Of a stretch of 64,000 nucleotides of DNA, positions 45,746 to 59,859 are shown one piece after another (position 1 is the stretch's first letter; every line of letters begins with the position of its first letter). The notes beneath the pieces are model-generated. The model saw nothing but the letters and a program-made list of their open reading frames with translations. It did not search any database and was not told the DNA's origin. Source of the DNA: Hoplostethus atlanticus (Eukaryota > Chordata > Actinopteri > Trachichthyiformes > Trachichthyidae); assembly GCA_034670405.1 (NCBI GenBank), contig JAXDDX010000011.1, positions 4,855,001 through 4,919,000 on the forward strand, read 5' to 3'. Both the position numbers and the translations under genes were made by a program.

Positions 45746-46689
45746 ATTACCAAAGGCATCGCCAAATATCAAGAAAAACGAGAATCCTGCAGATTGTCAC
45801 TCTAAACCAGGAAGTAGTTGGGAATGTTAACCAGCGACACTTTTTAGACAATCATTATTGTAGATCAATGAACTTTTTCTTTACTTTATTTATCTTGATC
45901 TTTTTTAGCACTTATCATGAAATGAAAATATGCACTTTAGAAATCAGACCGCCTGCAATGCTGATGATAATAAAACAGGAAACAGTGACAATGTGTCATT
46001 ATCAGAAAGAGGAAGTAAAGATGCTGCAGTATCAATATAGTTTTCTGGAGAAATTATGAGTAGTCACCACAGTTAAATGACCGTAACCATTGATTCCGTT
46101 TCTTAGTGACACAGGAGGTCACGGAGTATCAAAACTAACAGAGGGAGGCATATCGACCTCAGAGTGTGTTATAGATGAAGCCTACCGTACATCTTTGCAA
46201 CGTAGGCCACGTTTTCATTTCGTGTTAAATTACATTTAGTGTAAAAATGGGGAAGTACCTTTTTATTTTCCGGTTACATGAACCTTGGAGCGCGCTGCCT
46301 TCCAGCTGCCGACTCCAGCAGTTCAACCCCAAAAATACTTTCACTTCTCTTCAACTGAACCTTTTCGTTTGAGTTGCAAAATACCTAGTGATCTGGTTGT
46401 TACAATCAACCTCACCCCAACCACACCTCGCTTAGTCTGCAGCCCTCCAAATCCCTGATTCAAGACGTTCGACTTGTAAGCATCAAACTGTAATAGTTTG
46501 ATGAAAATTGTCTCGCTGCAAACAAACAAACACATTTTTTGTTAAATTGTGTCATTCTCAGTTGGACTGAAGCATGTTTTCTCTTTGTTGCTTCCACCAT
46601 TCAGGGCCTTTTACAGTTATTACCTATAATATTTTAGGTGGTAATCCTCAAGTTCCTTCTTTTTCAATTAGTCTCCATCTTTGGTGCTA

Positions 46690-46978
46690 AGCGGTCAGCG
46701 CTGTGGTGTTTCTGCACTGCTCTTCCCAGAGATCACCTGTCAATCAAACAGCGTGTCTGGTACTGTGGCGTCTTTTTCCTTGGATTTCCTGTTGGTGAAG
46801 ATTGAGTTTCTGTAGGTGGCGCTTTCGTTCTTTGTCCGTTCAGCCACGGTGGCTATCGCCGCTCACACTAACTACCCGGTTCTTCTTCTATGTATTAAAA
46901 ACAAACCGATGTTGCTGCTGCCAGAAACGTAAAAAACGCATCACTTCCTGTGCGCCAGAGAGATTTGACCTACCCGAT
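46690..46978 (+). repeat. Dispersed repeat family X, copy D
   Basis: Forward copy starting near GCGCTGTGGTGTTTCTGCAC, with CAGAGATCACCTGTCAATCA, TTTTTCCTTGGATTTCCTG, GAGTTTCTGTAGGTGGCGCT and CGCATCACTTCCTGTGCGCC, ending soon after that. The CTCF-like 15-mer is at 46809-46823. Confidence 0.85.
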
Positions 46979-46984
46979 ATAGTC

Positions 46985-49900
46985 AGTAGCAAAACAGACA
47001 TTTACTTATATGAAAATGTTCTTTAATAGCTTTCAATGCACTTATCTAAACTGTGTGGAATTTTCTGCAAGGAGTTGTACATTGTGTGAGAGTGTGTGTG
47101 TGTGTGCGTGTGTGTGGAGCGGCTAGGTGTCTGGGTTGGGGAGGCATATAGGCAAGAACAGCGGGCTATGGAAACCGCCAGCTTTTACAGAGTCCAAGCA
47201 GCACATTTGTCAACGTCACCGAGAACACGCTAATTTGTAGTACAGCTGTTTCCCTATATGATGTGTTGAAACACTCAATCAGAAAAATTGGGCTGGACCA
47301 GCTTGTGTCTACAGCTCATAATGGTCCATTCAGAAGGTAACCAGCCTGGGCCGGGCTTCCACTGGCAGCGCTGGCCCCCGTCTGAAGTAGCAGTAAACCT
47401 CAGCTGCTCTAATTTGTAAACTAGGCGAGAGAAAAAGCACAGAGGGCAGCAAACAGAGAGTGTGTGTGGCACTGAATATGGCGGCGGCGGCGGCGGCGGT
47501 GGTGGGGCAGGGCAAGAAACACCATATGGTCCTGATTGACGATGATTGAATCAAGTGCAGTAGCAGAGAGAAAGTGTTTTTTTCAGCCAGTGAGAAATTT
47601 GCGTGCACTGAGGCATGTGACAGAGGGACAGGGATATCTCACTCCGGCTTAAACAGGCGGGACAAATCGATTCGTGATGACCCATTACTCCAAAGACTCA
47701 GGCAGGAATGGGCTCGCTACATTTTCAGCCCCCACCGCCGACACGGTTTGTCCCGGGAAAATGCCCCGTGACACGGGAAATACATAAATCCCACTATCCA
47801 TGAAGTTGTCTTAACGTTTTACTCTGAAGTAAGAGTCGTTTTTTTATATTGATGTCGTAAAAAAACACAAAAAAAAACAGCTTCTGGGATGTTTGAGCAG
47901 GCAACAAAATCTGATCCTTTTCTTGATGTCGAGGTCACATGGAGATATGAGAAGAGAAATTTTGGGTGGAAAAAACTCAAAACAACTGTGAAGTTCCCCC
48001 AAAATGCTGCTGCTGGCCTGTGACATGATGGCCTCTAGTGGTACACTGGCGATTGACACAGACAGCTCAATCATTTCCTTATAGGCGTGTGCTGCCAGGT
48101 CCAGCTGGCTTTGACATTAACACCAGGCTCTGACTGACAGAGGCCCTGGCCTTGGGCTGGGCTCCCGGGGCCTCCACAGTACATTCAGCTCTCCTTTTAG
48201 CCTGTTGATTTACTGTCCCCGGTGGCCGCTCGTTGATCCATTTCCCCTCTCAGTTTGCTCACAGGGCACCCCGAAAACCGTCCTCCAGCAATATATTTGC
48301 TTTATGATTTCCTGAGGAGCCAACAAAGAAAAACAAGCCCCGCTCACTGCACCTGTTCCAGTTAATGTGCAGCGGGGCCTGGCCGGCCTCCTCTGGTCCC
48401 GGCGGCTGGGGAAAAAGGGAGAGGGCCGCGGTGTCACAAGCTCCATGTGGATCTTCCATCCACCTCCACCCCCCCCACCGGCCCAGTCGGGACCAAACAG
48501 CGCGGGGAGCAGGGGGGATAGGCGGCGTATTATATGTGTGTCAGTTTAACACACGCGGGTCAAATGGGGCCCACGTGAGTCTTGCTGCGTGTGCATTATT
48601 AACATGTGTGTGGGTGTTTATGTAGCACAGCGCCCAACATGGAGCTGACATTAATAAGGGAAAGTGATGGGAACTTGCTTACATCATTTTGGACGACATG
48701 CAGATGTGAGTGAATGGAAGGTCTTATCCGGAGTCGGGGGCCATCTCCCCTTCGCCCCCGACTTCGGTGTTTACATGTTCCAAAATGGGAGAAAAATAAC
48801 AATAAAGTTGTCGAATTTATTTGCTGGAAAGTGGGTTTAAGAGCAACAACCTGCCCCGGTGCTGCAAGATAGAACGGCCGCTGACACGGGAATGTGGAAA
48901 AACGCGGGAGCAGTGTAAACGTATGGGTAGCGCTTTGACAATCCTCCCGGGACAGCGTGTAGCCAGCGGGGAGAGCAACTTCCCCAACATGCTGGGGGGG
49001 GGGGGGGAGGCATTCGGTGATTCTGGGCACCGTGTCCATTTTACAGGCTCTTATTTGACAAGCAGTTCCTGTTTTTTCAACCATTCATGTTTCCTCAAGT
49101 GTTAATGGACGCCTGAGCTCCTCCGTGACCCCACGTCGACCTGTGTCATTTTCTGAGCCGTGGCCAAACCGTGGATATATGCTGCCAGTAATCCGAAGAA
49201 AAGACTTGATATATCTAATACATCTGTCAGAGTTTTCTATTCGTTATATCAAGTCCTAAAGTGGAAGAACAGGCAAAAGTCACCGAGGGGTTTTCCCCCT
49301 GCCTGAAAATGTGATCCATTTATTTCGCGGCCTGATATTTCCATCGATAAAGACGGCCGTTATCTTTCCTCCAAGTCAGAAAAGAATGAATAATATTTTC
49401 AGTAATTTGCCAGAAAATCTGACTTACAAAGGCAAATTCTTTTCCTGGAACTTTTATTTTGTTAAAACAAAAGTCTTACGCTGAGTCTGTCCATTTCTTA
49501 CCATCATTATTATCTGACAGCAGAAAATCTGGTTTGACAATTATGAGGTTAATATCTGGGTAATCGCCGTTTGGTAATGCTGCGTGGGAACGGCTCCAAA
49601 TTTCGAAAAAAGCCAGTGAGCCCCTGAACGCACCGGAGCTGCAGATTTTTTCGCCCAGAGTCCATCTGAAAGCTGTCAACTGCCTCTCTGGCCCAGTTCA
49701 TCCTGTTTCCTTGGAAGTGGCCCAGTGGTAAAGTGGCCCGGTGGCTTTTAGGTCAAGCGGGAAGGTGAACAGAATTATGAGAGGAAGCATGCATGTGGCA
49801 GTGTCTGCTTTTTTCAGTCATGTGTGTTTAAGTAGTAACCTGACAGAGTAAATGTATTCCAGCGTGCTTTTTTATTTTTTTTCTCCTTTTTTTTTTCCAT

Positions 49901-50908
49901 CTCAACTCAAGTTGTCTTCCTGATGGCAGATGCATTGGAGCTCACCCTTGCGTGTAGTTGGTGAGTGTGTGTGAGTCCTTGTGCTTTTCCTTATGTTGTT
50001 TTTTCCCCCTTTTTTTTCTCCGGGCTTAAACAGTGTGTTAACCACCAGATCCCATTGCTATCAATCTTAATGGTGGTGGGTCAATGTAAACGCACACATG
50101 TGTAGGTCTCTCTCTGGAAGCTGCAGTTTAAGAATAATTCCCCTCCCCAAAAAAGCGAGAGGGAAAATATTCTGGCCCCATTAACAAAATAGGTGCTCAG
50201 AAAACACCCCGGCCCGGCCCAGAGTGATAGCTACTTCCTCAGCTTTTCCACTTCATTGATGGTTATGCGAGTTAAAACAACGAGCTTAATGGAGGCTCCG
50301 GGCCCTCGGGGGACTAATCATAGCCACGTGACTTCCTCCGGGGCTTCCATGAAAATAACTCCATTACAATGGCCTGTGATATTAATATCGGCTTTGGGAA
50401 AGTTGGGCCCGGGCTCCATGGGGAGGGACTCGGTATGAGCAAACAAAGAGGAATGCGCGGCATTTCGAGGGAGCAAGAGAGAGAGAGAGAGGGGAAGAAG
50501 GAAAGAGAGAGAGAGAGAGAAACAGAGAGAGGAAAATAGATGGTTGTGCGTGATGAATGATGGCATATTGCACAGTCATGATGTGCTTCTTTTCTTTTTA
50601 GAAGCTCCTGTACTGTATTGTTCTGTGCTGTAGGGATTGCTTGGACCTCGCTAGGTTAATATTGTATTTATCATTGCCTCTGACATAAACATTAACGTTA
50701 GAATTTAATTTGCTGGTAGCGATTCTTCATGCTAGTTTCTATTTGCAAGCATGAGCGCTTTTGAATCTGTTAGAAGTGATGTATCTTTAAATAAATGTTC
50801 CCCTGCACGCAAAAAAAAACAAACAATCATCTAAATGATCATACATCCAATGCTTTATCATGTCTAAATCACTTTCATGAAATATTAGGCTGACGTTTGC
50901 CAAGGAGA

Positions 50909-50948
<40 letters not shown>

Positions 50949-52715
50949 CATTTCAAAGACGGTCCCGCAGATGATTCTTCGGCCAGGCCTCCATTTTTAC
51001 CATCTTCCCCTCCTCCCTGTAAACCTGTCATGCTGTCACTCGGCTGTCCGACCAGGCCGTAACTCATCACCAGCTGCATTCACAATAATTAAATCTCAAC
51101 GATCGCGTCGAGGAAGAAGTCGCCCACCTCAGAGTTCAATACCCGCCGAAGAGCTCCCGGGCCCCCTCCTACCCCCGTGTCCTCCCCAAAATCCGAACGG
51201 ACACGTGCACCGGCCCGTCCAACCGAAGGGGCTGAACTCTCGTATAAGCTGTAAAGAGTTCACTGCATTGTAAGCCAGCTGCCTTTTTTCTCCAGTTCCT
51301 CCAGTTGCGGGAGATTTATTGAATGAAACATCACCAGTTTAACTTTTACCACTGTTTTTATGAAAAATATATATTGTTTTAATGGCGCTTTAAAATTCGT
51401 CCCGACCCTCCCATTCGGGGTCACGGCCAGGCCTGCACATCTTTGAGGGGTTCAGCGTGATAAAGGGGTTTAAAGGTTCTAACACACCGTTGCCCTTTAC
51501 GTTTTCTGCAGAAGAATGGAAAAGTTGAAAAGGTAATGTGTACATTTTGAGGTCATATTTTGCGGATATTGCGTATTCTCTGCCTTTTTAACTTCAAGCA
51601 TGAGGGCCGCTCCCTTTAGAATTTGTTCATTTGGTAAAAATCCAATTTAACTTGACATTAAACAGGTAAAGCGCATTTTTATGAAGTTTATGGAAGCACA
51701 GTTTAATATTTGACCCAAATAATTCAAAATAATTAAAGAGATTAATAAGAATATGACACTCTAAGTCAAGTTTCTTCACATTTCATTGAATTGAATTTAA
51801 CTTCATCCCGTGGGAATATTAGCTGCAAATCTGCTTCAAACTTGCTCAGCTGAACTGACCAATTTATAGTTCAGCTCTGAACTGGAAACTGTGAAAAGCA
51901 CGGTGAGAGTTATCAAAACTATCAAAACTGCACAGAGGTCCTGACCCCACAGCTGTTTTTTTACCATTCATCTTTGGCATAGAGATTCATAAAAGCAGGA
52001 TTCGAATGATTTCACATGGGTGAACAGTGTGAAAACGCCACATATAGACCCAGTATGTGGCACTGAAAAAGACCAAGAAAAAAGGCTGCTGCACCCTGGA
52101 CCTTTTTCAATGAATGCATGGAATTGCAGTGAAGGGGGAAATTCTTCTCTAAATTTGCATTGAGATTTTAGGAATTTCTAGTGGCTTGCTCAGACCGTGC
52201 ACGAGCAGCTACATGGCTTTCACATCTTGAAAGTGAAATATTAGATGGCAGTGACTGAGCCAAAGTAAAGGTCCTCCTCCAGGGTCCAAATAATTATAAG
52301 AGTGCCATAACAGATCAAACGTTATTTCCTTGACCTTGTCTCCAGCTTGAGGAATCGCACAGACGATTTGGCTGAATTCTGTTGCAACGAAAGCCTCCGT
52401 GTCTGCAGTACCTCTTCGCTGCACAGACCTGACTTTTTACACGGGATTAAGAGCCATCTCTGGCTGTTTTGATTCTGTGGTGCAGTAGCGCTTCAGTCGC
52501 AAAAGAATTAGCTTAGAGAATAAATCGCCTTTTCCTGGCCAAGGCATAATGTTTTTGAGCCCAGAGAATCCTCGCATCCTTGCAATCCTCTTTAGGTTTC
52601 GACGTGTCAGATGTTTAGTCAGACTTGGATACCATTTACAGGTTGGCATGACGAAAATGTAGCTTATTAGGATGTATTGCTGTACGCTAAATCAAGTCCC
52701 ATTCATTTTCTTTAC
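46985..52715. other. Desert segment: candidate regulatory blocks, no gene seen
   Basis: Blocks at 48080-48260, 49260-49460 and 50160-50440 are complex and repeat-free and may be conserved elements. A short (GGC)n run lies at about 47479-47502, GA-rich tracts at 50474-50522 and a (TG)n(AG)n at 50909-50948, and a poly-G run at about 48993-49008. A reverse CTCF-like core (13 of 15) is at 48027-48041. No exon was recognised. Confidence 0.45.
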
Positions 52716-52724
52716 CCACTTACT

Positions 52725-52935
52725 CCTTTTCAGGGTCATGAAGGGGGCTGGAGCCTATCCCAGCATGCATTGAGCAGAAGGCAATTCACACCTATGGCCA
52801 ATTTAGAGTCTCCAGTCCACCTGACTTGAGGAAACATGTGAACACGGGGAGACCTTGCAAACCAGGACCAGGGTCGGAAATCGAACCCAGGGCCTTCTTG
52901 CTGTGCAGCATCAGTGTAAACCACTGATCCACCTA
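52725..52935 (+). repeat. Teleost dispersed repeat (GGGGGCTGGAGCCTATCCCAGC type)
   Basis: GGCTGGAGCCTATCCCAGCA, CACACCTATGGCCAATTTAG, GAACACGGGGAGACCTTGCA, ATCGAACCCAGGGCCTTCTT and CCACTGATCCACC follow the order of one of the most frequent fish repeats, with deletions. Confidence 0.85.
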
Positions 52936-52939
52936 AAAC

Positions 52940-55900
52940 AAAGCAAGCCTGATTTTTTTTCATTTTTCATAAAACAAAATGTGTTTTCAGGCCGAACAGA
53001 TGCACTGCGTTAATGCACATCTGTCAAAACACTGATTGTTGTCTCGTGTCCCGGGGTTGACTTAAATGAATCTAAGGAAGTTGCAAAGATGAAAGGAAAC
53101 ATCACAACATCAGGTTATATTTCTAGGGCCTGATGCAATACAGACACATTGTTTGAGACTTTTTCAGAGGAATATGTTCACAAGAAAAGAAATAAAAGAG
53201 AATATGGCTGTTTGAGGACCTCAGACCGCAGCTCCTTTCTCGTTAAGTCAATATTCTCAGGCTTTCCTGTCAGGTGTGACCTCATCTGGTGCTCCGGCTG
53301 TAATGACTTAATTTCAGGAAATGTAATCGGCTAAGAATCTTAAACTCCTAATTGTTGATCCCTTCCCTTTCTTGGAAAGTCCGATGTGTGGGAATGGAGA
53401 AAGAGGCTGTGCTGGGGGACGACCAAACCGCCTGCTGTCCCATAATTCACAGCGGTGCCCCCCACAGTCTGCTGGCTAGCTAGCTAGTGCTCTTTAATGG
53501 TGCAAATCATGTTTTCCAGACTTCGGCCTGATCTGAACACCATGAAATCAGTTTTGACCATCTACGACCTGTTTGACAAGATAGTAGAATAAAGAAATAA
53601 AGAAATAAATAGAAAACCATTAACATTTTTATTGCAGATTGCCTGCATTTCTTCTGTTGTGGCTTTGTGGATGCCGGGTCCCTCAGCCTCAGGCTAGATG
53701 CTGTTTCATGGTAGACGGCTTATCAAGATGAGTGTCGGGTGTTGGGGTGTGAACTTGACCAAAGTCACAATGAAATGAAAAATGCTAAAAGAACATTTAT
53801 ATTTTCTTGTATAATTATATCAAAATCCAATTACTTTTTAAAATCCTTCATGCCGTACATAACAATTCCAACCAATAACAACAATCCCACCACTCCACCC
53901 CTCCCACCAAAGAAACCTGTTGACCCTCTGTCCCGTTACGCTCCGCCCCCAGCATCCTGTTTCGACCGGAAACACGTCAAATTAAGGAAGCTCTCCAAAT
54001 GCCGTTTCTTTGTCACTTCAAAGCCCTGCGAATTAAAAAATAAAAACACGGGCCTCGCTTCATGATGTACGGCTCTGATGGAAAAAGAATATACGGACAG
54101 GAGCGAGGGAAGTTGAACAGTGGGAAAGCACATCACGTCGGTGTAACACGCTATTCGCCAAATGCCCAACAGAAGCCACTAGTTACTCAATATTTAGAGA
54201 GGTGGAACTGAAAAACAAAGAGGCAGTGATGCAGTATGATTGTAGTCCAGCACTTTTTATTGTCATAGTAACGGAAAATTGTAAAAATAGAGATGGAAAT
54301 TGAATGGCATGCGGCTGTTTTGAGTGCAAATTTCTAGTATTTTTTGAGATTTTATTTTGGCGTGTAACAACTCCAAACCTTTTTTTTTCCACGTGTCTAC
54401 AAGCATGAACCGTTATGGACCCCTTATTATTTAGTGTACAAGATTTTCTCTTTTGCATGTGGCTTCCACAGGTCCATCATCACTCTAGCCACCTGTCAGC
54501 TGAGCACCATCAGCATCTGAACTTGGCTCACAAATAAACCCTGTTCACTGGGGATATGACAGATGCATGCTTCAACGTTGATGCGAACACATAGAGAGTC
54601 CCATGCAGGCTTGTGCCCAGCCTGTTCAAGCACTAATAGCAAAAACTCTCAACGAAAGTGAGAGAACTCGGTGGTTTTAAGGTGACTGATTTAGGACAGA
54701 GCTGGGAGTTGCTCCATTTCACTCTTTTTTTTTGAAACGAGAGCTTTTCTTTTGTGCCACCCTTTAGAGTTCAGTTTTAATTTTCAGGAAGGGGGTTAGA
54801 TTTATTTCCCCATAAATTACGCAGGTTTCTGTGGTAGGACCCGACGCATAATGTAATCTACACATGTGCACAGATGTGCGCTGTGAGTGTGTGGGTGAAT
54901 GTGACATTACGCTACAACGCTCCATTCTGCAGCACTAAAATGTGGTAATACTCAAATGTATCAAAAGCTGGACCTGTTGTATTCGCTTAGATTTTTATAA
55001 AGCAGGTAAAACAGCAGAAATGACTCTTATTGTGAAATGCTCTCCAACTCTAAAAGTCATTCATTCAGTCTATCACTTTGCATTGATATTATTATGATAA
55101 ATTGATAATTTCATCTAAAAACATGAAAGAATTGCAGTGCTACTTCATTTTATTCCAGTATTTCAGGAAGCATCTTCAACATCTGTCAACAGCATGAAAT
55201 TAGATTCAGCACAACAACCCAAAGCAAAGTTGATGCTCTGATCTGAAAGTGACGGTGAAAGTGACTCACTCTCTCCTGTTACACAGGGAACGTTTATCCC
55301 TCAGTGTTTTCAAGGCTTGATGCAAAATCTGCAGAAAATTTATAACATTTCTCCAGTAATTACAGCAAGGAGAGCGAGAGGATTGATTGATGCTCCATAT
55401 GAAGCTGAATTGCGGAAGTTTTGCCAGGGTTTTTTGGAATATCTTCTCTTTTTTTTTTTCTTCTGCAAATTGGTTTTCCTCCCTGACCTTACAGAGTCGC
55501 CACTAGGTATCACGAGGAAGCTTCTGCAGGGAGCCATAACTGCCGCCAAAGGCCTCTAAATCCTCCATTTGATGGCTTGAGGGTTCGGCATGAGGATTTG
55601 AAAGGATGAAGAGAAGAAAATTGCACATCCTTAAGAAAACAAGGAGCATTTCCTTCCCTATGTCAAGATGAAAAAGGGAAGAGAAAAAAAGAGAAAAAAT
55701 ACATACTAATTCATCATTGGCTTTTACTGCTCCATGATGGCCTGTAACTCACTCCGACCATGATTCCCTTCTCCCCTTCATACTGTCAGATTCATAATCC
55801 ACTATGCTCTGTTCTAATGACCTTATTACAGGCAAGTCTACACTGTCCAATAAAAGGTTTACACTTTGAACTGTGGTCCACGCTATGACTAACATATTTT

Positions 55901-56340
55901 ACAATATCTCATGAATTATACAGTAATGGAATCATGGAGAAAAGAGCCCAAAAGAGTTTGCCATTAAAACGGAGACAGCGACGAAATCACAGACAGCCCG
56001 AGTGATGAAATGGTCTAACGACTCAGCTCCCGAGGCCCCAGCGCTGATCATTTCGGGTTATTTTGTTTAGCTTCTTATTCAGCCTATGCAGATCGGTTTT
56101 TATCAATGTTATAATAGCAATTCAATGTAGCTGAGACAGATGACATATGGACACATGCTATAACCTGTCTCGAGGCATCATTTATAAGCACGGCATGCCA
56201 TATGGCAACTCCATTTTGGAAGCGCTGCTTCAGTGGATTCCTGAGAGTGATCTGGTACTGTCATTGCTCATCCTACAGACAGGAGAGTGTATCTTCCCCA
56301 GACCCTATTCCTTGAGGACGATATGTAATTGCTTTGAAAG
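52940..56340. other. Desert segment, no gene seen
   Basis: Mostly unique sequence. The block 55740-56060 is complex and may be regulatory. Open frames are short and carry no recognisable domain. Confidence 0.45.
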
Positions 56341-56345
56341 ATCTA

Positions 56346-56395
56346 GACAGGCAGACAGACAGACAGACAGACAGCTAGACAGATAGACAGACAGC

Positions 56396-56448
<53 letters not shown>
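56346..56448. repeat. (CAGA)n(GATA)n tetranucleotide microsatellite
   Basis: About 30 bp of CAGA/ACAG units, a mixed middle, then about 50 bp of pure GATA units. Confidence 0.97.
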
Positions 56449-56459
56449 TCTATCAATTT

Positions 56460-59400
56460 TAAAACCTTAACCTTGGTGATAGGCTGAATCATAATTCATA
56501 ATGGGAAAACAATGGCAACATTTACTACGGCTTTCGAAGTGATGAACTTCACTGGCAGTATCCTTTGGAAACTGGAGCCATAAATTTTATTACTATTAAA
56601 TGTTTCTAAAGGGAGTTGACAAATAGTTGAATGGAGTTGATTTTCCCCTCCTGCTCTTGGCACGGGCGTGCAGAGGAAAATTCCCTGTCTTGAAAAGAAA
56701 ACAAAAATGTACTCGCATTAGTACTGCCAATCCATTCATCTTGATGCTGTTTGAGTGTAATTTAAGCCATTTTAAAACGCCTGGTGAAAATACAATGTGC
56801 TTAAGGGCAGTCGCGAGCATTTTATGAGCACAATAAAATTGTCGCTGCATATGGATTAGATGGATGTTGATATACGGGCATGACGTTTTCGCGTGCGCGT
56901 GGGTGTTTACAACTGAGCGTTAATATGTCTGCCACTGAAGGAGCAGGTGGCAGGAACGTTGCCACAGTTGCGCAATTGTGCTGAAATTCAGGCTTGCATT
57001 GGCAACAATCGTAATATCTGATAATAAAAAGAAAACGGCAATAACCCTAAAATATTTAGAGTTAAATATTCCTAGCTAAAATCCAGAGAGAGGTCTTGAA
57101 AAACGAGCTGCGAGGATTAAGGTTGCTTTTTGCTTCCATGTTTCCAGTTAGCAGGGTCACATGACAAAACGCTGCATCCCAGACCACGGCTCACACTGCA
57201 GGCCTTTCGTTCATATCTGATTTGTCTTTTTTATATATATAACTACACACATCTATTCTAGGATGTAACCCATATCTGACACCAGTATGAACTGAGTGAT
57301 GTTGAAAGGCATGTCTGCACCGAGTAACTATAACAGAAGACGTCACGTTCATTTTTGTACCTCTGCTTCTCCCAACTTGTTTTGAACACATTTCGAGTTT
57401 TGACTGAATTGACATCTGACATTGGCATCTGCCTAAAGACTAGGCTATTTCACTTTGGGCACCAAATATATGACAGTTATCTAAGGTAAAAGATGCAAGA
57501 TTTCACATACAAGTTGCATGCAGTTTGCATGCCTCTGGATGGGATTTTGCACCACATACGAATGTGGTCCGGATCAGAATTGAAAGATGTGACTCTATGC
57601 AGCTTTTCGCAGTTTGTTGTTGTAGCCCAAGAGCCATGGTTGCACCACTTTTTAAAAGGTAGAGGATAGAGGATAGAGATAGAGGATTGTCTCCACCAGT
57701 CACTGTCCAAGTCAAAAAAAAAGAGGTCCAGGTGTGCAGCAGGTGAATTAAGGTGGGGGTGTACAGCTGCATTTGTTTCAACAGGAATCGGTTGTTTGGC
57801 CAACTTTGCGCTTGCAAGGCTTGTTTGAAAAATGTATAATTGCTTCTGAGGTCACGGAAAGGACAAGCTCTCATAACTCACACTAAGAAACTGGGAACAG
57901 CCTTAACAATATCCTGCGGTCAGCTGTACAGTCGTCCAACCGCAAGATGATTTTGTGGAGAGATTTTCCTACCATTGCTTTGGGTCAGTGTGATTTACGC
58001 ACATGTTTACTGATGTCTTTCAGATGGTCCCTCTCGCCGGTTATTGTCTTCCACTATTAGTTCCCAGATGAATCACCAGCGGACAAATTGGGGGCTGTCT
58101 CTGAGGATCTGCAAATTTATTGAGGTTACACATCACTGTGGACCTTTCTATTGGGTTCCCAATGTAACTAGGGGAAAAACAGATGGCCCCGTGGTCATGG
58201 CGTGTTTGGACATTGAAACACTTGGGTTTCATGGTGCTTTTTATGCTTTTCTGCACATTTGGTTTACATCTTGTTCAGGAGAGGTTATGGCAGGCCTCCT
58301 TTTGTCCTATAGCATGTTAAACACATAATGCGAGTGCACAAACTCCAGTAAGATCTCAGTGACCCTCCCATTCTGGACGACACCTTTATCGCGATCATCT
58401 ACCGAATCCTTCAAAATCACTGAGATAAAACATTCTCCTGAGGATATACAGTTTCCAAAACCCCTTGCTTTTTTTTTTTTTGTCTCTTCCATGTATTTGC
58501 TTGCTGTCGGTCGTGTTTGTTTTGAAATGCCTCACACCATAGCAGCCCACCATTGCTGAGTTTATACAGCAGTTTTCTCTATCCCCCCCCCATTCTATTA
58601 GCCAGCTGGTAATACTCTCGCACGTTTATTTCAATAGGGTTAAAATAAATGAACCGCAATGATTAAAGCAGATATGTAAATATTGTGTCCTGCAAATGCG
58701 CGGCTCAGGGATGCCCGCTGATTACCTTTAAGTAAAGAATAACGAGCTCACAGCTTAATTAACCATAGAAAGGTAGGCCCGACAATGAAACTATTCTAGC
58801 AACGCATCTGTACAATGACCACAGGTCTGTGCTGCAGAACTACCTTCATAACTTATAGCTAATAAGCTAACCACTTTGCTAACAAAGGACTGAGCACTTC
58901 AACGAGAGAGAAAACGAGAGAGAGAGTCAGAAGGATAATTTTTAGTGAGTGTTCAGCAAATTGGGCCTTATATGGCCAGCATTTTAGAAAGTATGCAGTT
59001 CAGAGTTCACACAAAAAAAAAGTCTGCTTGATAAGCGTTGTTGGAAGTTGCCTGCGAGATGAATAGCGCTTGTCTGAGACAGTTTATTTCCTGACTTTTT
59101 ATCTATTTATTACACTGCAGGTTGGACTGTAAGTAGATGACCCCATAAACCACTCACTGGTGTTTTGGATACCATCTACAAACTATTACACTCATATTCA
59201 TCTTCCCGTGACAAGCACTTGGACCGTGGCAGATGGTTGATGTTTTCCCCTCCGTAACCGACACACCCTGATAATGATTACTAAGCTACGAGTCGGCTGT
59301 CTCAGAAACCCCGCGTTAACGTAAAGCTGACGTCACCGGAAAAAATACACCACTGCAAAGACTCAAAACGTATGGGAATGAATCAATGAGACCGTACGCA

Positions 59401-59821
59401 TTCTTTTCTTCATTCCTGAATAACTTGTTTTGACAGGGGGGGGGACCACCTCTGCCAAGTTAGTGCAGTTTGAAAAGAGCTGGAAGGAAAACACCAACAA
59501 GACCGTCTTTAAATGGCAATACCGGAGCTTTCGTTCAAATCTCGAAAACATATGGAAGCTCCTTTGAAGCGCTCTGGGAGCAGTCGAGGCGGCTGCAGAA
59601 CTTCTCATTGTTTACTTTTCAACCCCCAACCTCCTTCCTCCAATAAAAAAAAAAAAAAAAAGGGAAAATGTTAAACCTTACATTGGTGCACATCGGCTCA
59701 GTTCATTATAGCCAGCTAAGTGAAGACTTCCTAATTCACCTACCACCCCCCACCCCCCCACCCCCCCAGAGCATCTCCTGTGTGGTTTTAAATGCTCCCA
59801 CTTCCAACAAGGAGACCCCCC

Positions 59822-59859
<38 letters not shown>

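Noticed and set aside
45619-46059. 146-codon open frame overlapping repeat copy C
   Set aside because: Its start lies in the dispersed repeat and the remainder is Lys/Thr-rich AT sequence without a domain; the same repeat yields unrelated short frames in the other copies.
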